Shown here: positions 33,135 to 38,705 of the stretch, one piece after another
Layout of the letters: every line of letters starts with the position of its first letter
Numbering within the stretch: position 1 is the stretch's first letter
NCBI GenBank assembly: GCA_040400005.1
Contig: JBBARC010000034.1
Location: 1 to 38,705 of the forward strand
Direction: 5' to 3'
DNA length: 38,705 bases
Source of the DNA: JBBARC01 sp040400005
GTDB lineage: Bacteria; Pseudomonadota; Alphaproteobacteria; Acetobacterales; Acetobacteraceae
Translations under genes and position numbers: made by a program
Notes under the pieces: model-generated
Database searches by the model: none
Told to the model about the DNA's origin: nothing
The model's input: only the letters and a program-made list of their open reading frames with translations

Positions 33135-33707
33135 TCATCTCGCCTGGTTAGGGTTGGCGGCGGCCCGCACGTAGGCTACCCCCGATGCCAGGGTGCTGAG
33201 TGTCACCAGCCAGATCAAGGCTTTTGTCACCCCCGGCATCGCAACGCCCGCCGCCTGCAAACCCAGCACGGTGCCAACCAGCGCAATTTGCAACGCCGTG
33301 TTGGCGCGCGAAATCGTCAAAGGCGCTATGGTCGGCGGCTGGTCAAACATCCACAACAGCAGCACGCCACCCACAATCAGCACATCGCGAAACACCACCA
33401 GTATCGCCAGCCAATCGGGTAGCCGGCCGACCGCAGCCAAGGTTACATACATGCCCATCATCAGCGCTTTATCGGCCAGCGGATCTAACACCGCGCCCAA
33501 CGTGGTGGTGCCCTGCCGCCGCGCCAGCCAGCCATCGATCGCATCTGACACACCTGCGGCCGCAAAAATGCCAAACGCCGGGCCAAACGCGCCGCGCAGC
33601 ACCAGCCACACCGCCACCGGCACCGCGCACAGCCGGGCCAAGCTAATGATATTCGGCAGGTTCAACAGTGATCCGCCCGGCGGGGCGGCGGCGGTTGGCA
33701 TTGTCAT
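33135..33707 (-). CDS. CDP-alcohol phosphatidyltransferase (PgsA-like)
   Basis: A 190-residue membrane enzyme that transfers a phosphatidyl group from CDP-diacylglycerol to an alcohol, most likely glycerol-3-phosphate or phosphatidylglycerol. The metal-binding signature is complete: DAIDGWLAR (55-63), then Gly71, Asp75 and Asp79 in LGAVLDPLADK, with seven residues between Arg63 and Gly71. Several hydrophobic helices follow. It opens with LLNLPNIISLARL, the family's first helix. The exact product (phosphatidylglycerophosphate or cardiolipin) cannot be told. It is first in the run with the permease; ATG at 33707 or 33701. Confidence 0.85.
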   Translation of the reverse strand: MTMPTAAAPPGGSLLNLPNIISLARLCAVPVAVWLVLRGAFGPAFGIFAAAGVSDAIDGWLARRQGTTTLGAVLDPLADKALMMGMYVTLAAVGRLPDWLAILVVFRDVLIVGGVLLLWMFDQPPTIAPLTISRANTALQIALVGTVLGLQAAGVAMPGVTKALIWLVTLSTLASGVAYVRAAANPNQAR

Positions 33708-33735
33708 CCCCAGGCGTGTCGGGTTAAGGCAAAAA

Positions 33736-33789
33736 AGTAAGAATTTTCTTTTTGACTTCCGAAAAAAGAAACAAAAAAGACTTTTTTGA
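33736..33789 (+). repeat. Palindromic intergenic repeat, copy 4 (degenerate)
   Basis: Carries the family head (AAGTAAGAAT) and tail (CAAAAAAGACTTTTTTG) but has a disturbed centre, GACTTCC in place of TGAA or TGCA. It faces copy 5 in the gap between the phosphatidyltransferase gene and purM. Confidence 0.65.
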
Positions 33790-33832
33790 CGCTGGTTCGC
33801 CGAGCGCGGTGGCAGGGTTGCCCCAGGCCCAG

Positions 33833-33888
33833 CATTACAAAAGTCTTTTTGCTTCTTTTTCTGCAGAAAAAGAAGACTCTTACTTTCA
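33833..33888 (-). repeat. Palindromic intergenic repeat, copy 5 (perfect)
   Basis: The 24-bp core at 33852-33875 is a perfect palindrome with TGCA in the centre. The tail lies to the left (33833-33851), so it is in the opposite orientation to copy 4; GGGCCTGGGG follows the tail, as in copy 2. About 85 bases separate it from the purM start. Confidence 0.85.
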
Positions 33889-33971
33889 CCCGAGCGCCCT
33901 GGCGTTAAGCGGTTTCCCGCAAGCGCGTACTAGCTTATCAAAACCCCGGCAACGCTAGAGGATAAAGCCGC

Positions 33972-35042
33972 GTGACCAGCACCCCGACCAACCCACCACC
34001 AGGTGCCACTTACCGCGATGCCGGCGTTGATATTGAAGCCGGTGATGCGCTGGTCGATGCGATAAAACCGCGCGCCGCCGCCACAAACCGGCCCGGGGTG
34101 ATGGGCAATTTGGGCGGGTTTGGCGCGTTGTTTGATCTCAAAGCCGCCGGCTACACCGACCCCGTGCTGGTCTCCTCCACCGATGGCGTCGGCACCAAGC
34201 TGATGCTGGCGATCGACACCGGCCTGCACGATACGGTGGGTATTGATCTGGTCGCCATGTGCGTCAACGATCTGGTGGTGCAGGGCGCCGAGCCATTGTT
34301 TTTTCTTGATTATTTCGCAACCGGCAAGCTGGCTGTGGCCGATGCCGCCCGCATTGTGGCCGGCATTGCCGAGGGCTGCCGGCAATCTGGCTGTGCCCTG
34401 GTGGGCGGGGAGACCGCCGAAATGCCCGGCATGTATGCGCCTGGGCATTATGATTTGGCAGGGTTTGCCGTGGGCGCTGCCGAACGCGGCCGTTTACTGC
34501 CGACAGGCGTTGCCATTGGCGATACATTAATCGGCCTTGCCGCCAGCGGCGTGCATTCCAACGGGTTTTCCCTGGTGCGGCGCATTTGCGATCTGGCCGG
34601 TTTGGGTTGGGCGGACCCGGCACCCTTTGCGCCAGGCCTATCGTTGGGCGACGCGCTGATGGTGCCCACACTATTATATGTGCGCCCGCTACTGGCGCTG
34701 CATCGCGCCAGCTTGGTGCGGGCCGCCGCCCACATCACTGGCGGCGGCTTGCCCGGCAATGTGCCGCGCGTGCTGCCCCCCGGCATGGTTGCGGTCATCG
34801 ACCAGCCCTGGCCCGTGCCGCCAGTATTTTCCTGGCTGGCGCGTGCCGGCCGCGTTACCGCCGACGAAATGCTGCGCGTGTTTAACTGCGGCGTCGGCAT
34901 GGTGGTGGTCACCCACCATCCCGACGCGACCCTTGCCATGTTGGCCGATTTCGGCCAGCCGGCCTGGGTTATTGGCCATATCGCGGCGGGCGTCGGCGAT
35001 GCCGCAGCGCTGGTCACCGCCCCTGCGGCCCTAACCGCCTAA
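33972..35042 (+). CDS. purM: Phosphoribosylformylglycinamidine cyclo-ligase (AIR synthetase)
   Basis: Fifth step of purine synthesis, ATP-dependent ring closure of FGAM to AIR (EC 6.3.3.1). The 356-residue protein has the PurM motifs in order: TYRDAGVDIEAGDALV, VLVSSTDGVGTKL, GIDLVAMCVNDLVVQGAEPLFFLDY, GETAEMPGMY, GVHSNGFSLVR and HITGGGLPGNVPR. It starts with GTG; GAGG lies about 11 bases upstream. It is followed after 2 bases by purN. The promoter must lie in or beside the repeat-filled gap upstream. Confidence 0.96.
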   Translation: MTSTPTNPPPGATYRDAGVDIEAGDALVDAIKPRAAATNRPGVMGNLGGFGALFDLKAAGYTDPVLVSSTDGVGTKLMLAIDTGLHDTVGIDLVAMCVNDLVVQGAEPLFFLDYFATGKLAVADAARIVAGIAEGCRQSGCALVGGETAEMPGMYAPGHYDLAGFAVGAAERGRLLPTGVAIGDTLIGLAASGVHSNGFSLVRRICDLAGLGWADPAPFAPGLSLGDALMVPTLLYVRPLLALHRASLVRAAAHITGGGLPGNVPRVLPPGMVAVIDQPWPVPPVFSWLARAGRVTADEMLRVFNCGVGMVVVTHHPDATLAMLADFGQPAWVIGHIAAGVGDAAALVTAPAALTA

Positions 35043-35044
35043 AC

Positions 35045-35698
35045 GTGGCGCCCCCCGTGCCCGCGCGCGCCAAAGTCGCGGTGCTGATCAGCGGCCGCGG
35101 ATCTAACCTCGGCGCCCTGCTGCGCGCTGCCGCCACTCCAAATTATCCGGCCGAGATTGCCCTGGTCATGTCTAACGTGCCGGGGGCGGCTGGGCTGGAT
35201 TTGGCAACCGAGGCCGGCGTTGCGACCCGCACCATCGACCACAAGCTCTACCATAAGGATCGCACCGCCCACGAAGCGGCGATCAATGCAGCCCTACACC
35301 AGGCCGGCATTTCGATCGTTTGCCTGGCCGGTTACCTGCGCCTACTTACCCCGCATCTGGTCGATGCCTGGGCCGGGCGCATGCTCAACATTCATCCTTC
35401 CCTGCTGCCGGCGTATCCGGGGTTGGATACCCATGCCCGCGCCTTGGCGGATGGCGCCCAAACCCATGGTTGCACTGTGCATCTGGTCACTGCCGGCATG
35501 GACCAAGGGCCGATTTTGGGCCAGGCCGCCGTGCCGGTGCTGCCGGGCGATACCGAGGATACCCTGGCCGCCCGCGTGCTGGCCGCCGAACACCAGCTCT
35601 ACCCGCAGGTTTTGGCCGAGTTTGTCGCGTGCGGTGCTGCCCGCCAGCAGCCCTTTGGCGCAGAACCCCTTGCCCATGCTGGTCCGCACCATTTATAG
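35045..35698 (+). CDS. purN: Phosphoribosylglycinamide formyltransferase
   Basis: Third step of purine synthesis, 10-formyl-THF-dependent formylation of GAR (EC 2.1.2.2). The 217-residue protein shows VAVLISGRGSNLGALL at the N-terminus, the catalytic block with Asn and His in NIHPSLLPAYPGLDTH and the Asp in GMDQGPIL. It starts with GTG just 2 bases after purM, so the pair is cotranscribed and coupled. The C-terminal tail of about 20 residues is not conserved in the family. Confidence 0.95.
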   Translation: MAPPVPARAKVAVLISGRGSNLGALLRAAATPNYPAEIALVMSNVPGAAGLDLATEAGVATRTIDHKLYHKDRTAHEAAINAALHQAGISIVCLAGYLRLLTPHLVDAWAGRMLNIHPSLLPAYPGLDTHARALADGAQTHGCTVHLVTAGMDQGPILGQAAVPVLPGDTEDTLAARVLAAEHQLYPQVLAEFVACGAARQQPFGAEPLAHAGPHHL

Positions 35699-35737
35699 GC
35701 AATATTTATATAATGTCCCCTGCGTAAAAGGTTACCC

Positions 35738-35968
35738 ATGGCCGAGACCGAAACCACCGCCCCTGCCGGCGTCATCACCGAAGACGCGTTTATGGCGAGC
35801 CGGGTGAAATTCTGGGATGCATGGACCGGCTTCACCGTTAACGCGTCGCTCGCGCTGGTGTTTTTGCTGATTTATCTGTGGTCGTACTCGGCAGGCGGGT
35901 TTTCGCTTAGCCGCACCCTGGTGCTGCTGGTGGCCGTCACCGCCGTGTTCGCGCGCGGGTTACTATAA
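35738..35968 (+). CDS. Small membrane protein, unknown
   Basis: A 76-residue protein with a polar N-terminal 30 residues and one or two membrane helices (TGFTVNASLALVFLLIYLWSYS and LVLLVAVTAVFARGLL). AAAAGG lies 6 bases before the ATG. I do not recognise it firmly; its size and layout recall small accessory subunits of respiratory complexes, but no family motif is clear. It is 39 bases after purN and converges with gmk. Confidence 0.6.
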   Translation: MAETETTAPAGVITEDAFMASRVKFWDAWTGFTVNASLALVFLLIYLWSYSAGGFSLSRTLVLLVAVTAVFARGLL

Positions 35969-35987
35969 GATAGACAGCACACCCGCG

Positions 35988-36638
35988 TTAGTTTGCGGCC
36001 ATAGCCTGCGCACGGGCCGCTAGATCTGGCCGCCGCGCCCGCGCACTGCGCCCGGCATGTAAAATCGCCAGCACCTCGGCAATCGCTGCCGGCAGGTCGT
36101 CGTTCAGCACCAAATGATCAAATTCGTGCCAATGGCTGATTTCCGCACCAGCTTCGGCCATGCGGGCCGCCACCTGGTCAGCGGCATCGTCGCGGCCGGT
36201 TAGCCGGGCACGCAGGGCCTCCAGCGAGGGCGGCAGAATGAAAACGCCAATGGTATCCTCGCCGATCGCGCCGCGTAACTGGCGAAAGCCTTGCCAATCG
36301 ATATCGAACAGCACATCACGCCCGGCGCTAAGGCTGGCCAGCACAGGCGCCCGCGGGGTGCCGTAGCTGCGGCCGAACACTGTCGCATGTTCCAGCAGCT
36401 CGCCGCTCCGCGCCATACCGTCGAAGGCGGGCTGATCGCAGAAAAAATAGTGTGTGCCCTCCTGTTCCCCGGTGCGGGGCGCGCGGGTGGTGGCGCTGAT
36501 CGACAGAGTAAGTTGCGAGTCGGCCGCTAGCAGGGCGCGCGAGATGGTAGATTTACCAGCGCCGGAGGGGGCAGCCAGCACCAGGCACAGGCCGCGTCGG
36601 CATATAGGCGGGGCGGGCGGTGATGGCAGGGTTTGCAA
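35988..36638 (-). CDS. gmk: Guanylate kinase
   Basis: Phosphorylates GMP to GDP (EC 2.7.4.8). The 216-residue protein has the P-loop APSGAGKST (23-31), the GMP-binding SISATTRAPRTGEQEGTHYFF segment and DVLFDIDWQGFRQL. The length matches the family, with a short C-terminal extension. The start is TTG at 36638, chosen because AGGAG lies six bases upstream and no ATG fits; most GMPKs begin near this point. The promoter is in the 413-base gap to its right. Confidence 0.92.
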   Translation of the reverse strand: MQTLPSPPAPPICRRGLCLVLAAPSGAGKSTISRALLAADSQLTLSISATTRAPRTGEQEGTHYFFCDQPAFDGMARSGELLEHATVFGRSYGTPRAPVLASLSAGRDVLFDIDWQGFRQLRGAIGEDTIGVFILPPSLEALRARLTGRDDAADQVAARMAEAGAEISHWHEFDHLVLNDDLPAAIAEVLAILHAGRSARARRPDLAARAQAMAAN

Positions 36639-37051
36639 GCTTATCTCCTGATGGCGGCGCGGGCCTATTATATACTTATTAAGTATGATTAGGCGGTGTT
36701 TTTAGTAACTATATTCTAACACATTGGCATTACGAGGGGAATCACGTTTTGCGGTGCGTCGCGTGGCGTACATTTAGGCGCGGGATATTTATGATCGCCA
36801 CATTGCGCGGCGTTTATGTTTTGTCACACAGGGCGCAATAGGCTACTGGGTAAGTATGGAATTGCGGGGGGATCAACTGACAGGCGAAAACCGTTATCGC
36901 TCAAGGGATTCGGGGATGTGCGCCGTAAAAACAAAATCGTGAGCAGGTGCATTTTGGGGTTGTTTGCCGGGTTTGAGTTTGATACATACCGCATAGACGC
37001 AGACATTGTGCGATGCACACAAATTAGTTTTCGGATTTAGGGGTTAGCTCG
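36639..37051. promoter_or_regulatory. A/T-rich intergenic region between gmk and the beta-roll gene
   Basis: Unusually A/T-rich for this window. It contains a 15-bp palindrome (36672-36686) with perfect 7-base arms ATACTTA / TAAGTAT around one base, 34 bases from the gmk start, and tracts that could serve as promoters for either gene. A 74-codon frame (36816-37040) is present but has no family resemblance and no convincing start. Confidence 0.4.
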
Positions 37052-38425
37052 ATGGCCAGTACGATTGTAAGTAGCTTTGGAACGTTCGTGGTCCCAACAG
37101 CGGGTTCTAACCTGAACGGCCTGACCAATTACATCAACACGCTTCTGGCGGACACCACCACAATCATTTCGCAGTGGCCCTCCACCGTTCCGGCTGGCCC
37201 CAACGTGCTGTATATCGATACCACCGTCGGGGGCGAAGTAACCCCGCCCGGTAACGGCTCAACCTTCCTCGAAGTTGGTAGCGCCTTCGTCAACGGCTCC
37301 GGGTTAGGCGATAACGTCGTGTTCGGCGGTCATTTTTATACCGCGCCGGCAGCCAGCGTCAGCGCTGACTCGGTCAGTCAAAACCTCGTCGGCGTCTACA
37401 TCGATAACGGCGGCAACAACAACATTCTGTTTGGTGCGGGCAATAACACCTACGAAGGCGCCTCCGCTACCGGCACTAACACCATTGCCGGCGGCAGCGG
37501 CCACGACAACATCATCACCGGCGCCGCTGGCTCGGCGGTGGTGTTCTCCGGCAAGGGTGGCAGCACCATCAATCTGGAAGATACCACGGCCGCCGCAACT
37601 GGCATCTGGAACGATCTGGTCTGGTCGAACGATGGTCCAGCAACGGTGAACGCCGCTGGTTACGCCGATGCTTTCGCCTCCAGCAGTGACAACAACATAG
37701 TCACCGATGGCGACACCACCGGCACCGGCACGCTGTCCATCACCTTTGCCGCAGGCTCCGATAATAACAAAGCGCTGCTCGACCAGACCAGCGTCGCCGG
37801 CAGCACCCGTCTTGACGCGGTGTTCGATAGCGGTGCGAACAACCTAGTCGTCGGCGGCAGCGCAGTGCTCGACTTCATCGCGGCCGGTGGGGTTAGCGCC
37901 AACATCGTAGGTGGCTCGAACAAAACCTACATCTTCGGTAACGCTAACGACACCATCAACTACACGGCCACAGCAATCGCTGGTAACATGGTGTTCGTCT
38001 CCGGCGCTGCCGGCGGCGACAGCGTCAACGCGTCGGGCTCCAACGCCAATAACTTCTTCAACGGCTCTAGCGACCTAGCTGCCCACGGTACCAACAACAC
38101 CCTGGTCGGCGGTTCAGGCACCGATATCTTCTACACCGCCGCCGATAACGAAACCCTCACCGGTGGCGCTGGTAACAACTTCTACTTCATCGATAGCATC
38201 GCTGGTTCGGCCGGTGCCAACATCTTGATCACCGATTTCGGTGGCGGGAACAGCAAGGTCGATTTCAACGGCTACACCGATGCCCAGGTTGCCGCCGCCC
38301 TCGCCGGTGCGTCCACCGTTACCATCGGCGGCTCGGAAGCCCTCAAGGTTACACTGTCCGACAACACCACGGTTACCTTCGTGGGTATCAGCAGCCTCAC
38401 CTCGAGCGACATCTTCCATCAGTAA
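37052..38425 (+). CDS. Secreted Ca-binding beta-roll (RTX-related) protein
   Basis: A 457-residue acidic, Gly/Asn/Thr/Ala-rich protein with no Sec signal and no positively charged clusters. It contains RTX-like turns: GGSGHDNIITG, GGSGTDIFYT and GGAGNNFYFID, plus many degenerate Asn-Asn-Gly-Gly turns. The C-terminal 60 residues (ITDFGGGNSKVDFNGYT, then VTIGGSEALKVTLSDNTTVTFVG ending SSDIFHQ) look like a type I secretion signal region. It is probably exported by an ABC-type secretion system encoded elsewhere and may form or bind surface layers. Codon choice differs from the neighbours: Asn is nearly always AAC and Ile mostly ATC, as in highly expressed genes. It has its own strong terminator. 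Confidence 0.75.
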   Translation: MASTIVSSFGTFVVPTAGSNLNGLTNYINTLLADTTTIISQWPSTVPAGPNVLYIDTTVGGEVTPPGNGSTFLEVGSAFVNGSGLGDNVVFGGHFYTAPAASVSADSVSQNLVGVYIDNGGNNNILFGAGNNTYEGASATGTNTIAGGSGHDNIITGAAGSAVVFSGKGGSTINLEDTTAAATGIWNDLVWSNDGPATVNAAGYADAFASSSDNNIVTDGDTTGTGTLSITFAAGSDNNKALLDQTSVAGSTRLDAVFDSGANNLVVGGSAVLDFIAAGGVSANIVGGSNKTYIFGNANDTINYTATAIAGNMVFVSGAAGGDSVNASGSNANNFFNGSSDLAAHGTNNTLVGGSGTDIFYTAADNETLTGGAGNNFYFIDSIAGSAGANILITDFGGGNSKVDFNGYTDAQVAAALAGASTVTIGGSEALKVTLSDNTTVTFVGISSLTSSDIFHQ

Positions 38426-38451
38426 AACTGGGCTAACCCCCACAGCAAAGT

Positions 38452-38475
38452 CCAGCCTTCGGGCTGGCCTTTTTT
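38452..38475 (+). terminator. Rho-independent terminator with UUCG tetraloop
   Basis: Stem CCAGCC / GGCTGG closed by TTCG, followed by CC and six T (38470-38475), 27 bases past the beta-roll gene stop. It is the clearest intrinsic terminator in the window. Confidence 0.9.
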
Positions 38476-38504
38476 GTTTGGAACCAGCGTTGGCGGGGGC
38501 GGTT

Positions 38505-38660
38505 GGCTAAGGAAGGCGAGGAGCTTTGCCCCTTCGATCCCCATTAAAGGCGCGCCTTTAAAATCCTATTAGCTGGTTTTTTGGGGAAGGGGGCCGACAA
38601 AGTCCGTGGCCCACATTGTGCTGGTCCCCTTCCCCAAAAAACCAAGTAGTGGGTTCTAAG
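38505..38660. repeat. Large intergenic inverted repeat, copy 2 (right arm truncated)
   Basis: Same design as the element at 12877-13134: a left arm with GGAAGGC, GCTTTGCCCC, GATCCCC and AAAGGCGCGCCTTT in the same order, then GGGGAAGGGGG and a short spacer. The inner 19 bases of the arms (38574-38592 and 38626-38644) are perfectly complementary. The right arm stops matching near 38660, where foreign sequence begins. Confidence 0.8.
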
Positions 38661-38705
38661 GTCTACAACCGGGCACGTTGGTAACACTTTAGACCGGGCA
38701 CCTGG
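38661..38705. other. Sequence interrupting the repeat at the window edge
   Basis: Two direct copies of ACCGGGCAC (38668-38676 and 38693-38701) 25 bases apart. This may be the end of a mobile element inserted in the repeat; no transposase is visible before the window stops. Confidence 0.25.

Noticed and set aside
36816..37040. A 74-codon frame before the beta-roll gene
   Set aside because: No ribosome-binding site, no family resemblance, and it ends where the promoter and leader of the next gene should be.

Overview
The window looks like chromosomal DNA of a GC-rich alphaproteobacterium, most likely of the Acetobacteraceae (Rhodospirillales). The support is the gene order purM-purN divergent from a CDP-alcohol phosphatidyltransferase / AI-2E-type permease / Hda / Ppk1 cluster, an argD-argF pair, a sigma-54-controlled psp operon, and GC-rich intergenic inverted repeats of a kind I associate with acetic acid bacteria and relatives. 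The family name is inference from memory, not a database result. I see no rRNA, tRNA, CRISPR array, phage module or complete insertion sequence.

Layout. 1-3.4 kb: type II NADH dehydrogenase (-), then a DUF2855 protein and a glutathione S-transferase (+). 3.4-7.2 kb: a GT-B glycosyltransferase and an O-antigen ligase/polymerase (+), meeting a secreted beta-helix protein (-). 7.4-10 kb: phage-shock module, with a 67-aa unknown gene, pspA and pspC (-) behind a clear sigma-54 promoter and pspF divergent (+). 10-15 kb (-): HtrA/DegP protease, OmpR-type regulator, histidine kinase, small secreted protein and sulfotransferase-like enzyme, with a 260-bp inverted repeat lying between regulator and kinase. 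15-18 kb: arsC-like reductase, PRC-barrel protein, a decayed stretch with a deacetylase remnant and a PEP-CTERM-like tail, and an HtrA-like protein that lacks all three catalytic residues. 18-22.5 kb: acyltransferase-3 and alpha/beta hydrolase (+), two divergent glycosyltransferase-like genes and a small membrane protein. 22.7-24.9 kb: argD-argF. 25-28 kb: two tandem paralogous secreted GloVer-repeat proteins. 28-33.7 kb (-): pgsA-like, permease, saccharopine-dehydrogenase-like, hda, ppk1. 34-35.7 kb (+): purM-purN. 35.7-38.4 kb: a small membrane protein, gmk (-), and a secreted Ca-binding beta-roll protein with a UUCG terminator. The window ends in a second, truncated large inverted repeat.

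Themes. Much of the accessory content concerns the cell envelope: polysaccharide assembly and decoration (glycosyltransferases, ligase, acyltransferase, sulfotransferase, deacetylase remnant), envelope stress (psp module; HtrA with a two-component system) and secreted repeat proteins. The rest is conserved housekeeping (arginine, purines, polyphosphate, phospholipid, DnaA control).

I did not find a clearly new multi-gene defence or metabolic system. The most notable signals are two families of intergenic repeats (five copies of a palindrome with roughly 10-bp arms, two copies of a large inverted repeat), a catalytically dead HtrA paralogue, an alpha/beta hydrolase lacking its usual acid residue, an acyltransferase whose N-terminus has multiplied its own first motif, and a 14-bp tandem repeat replacing the hda leader.
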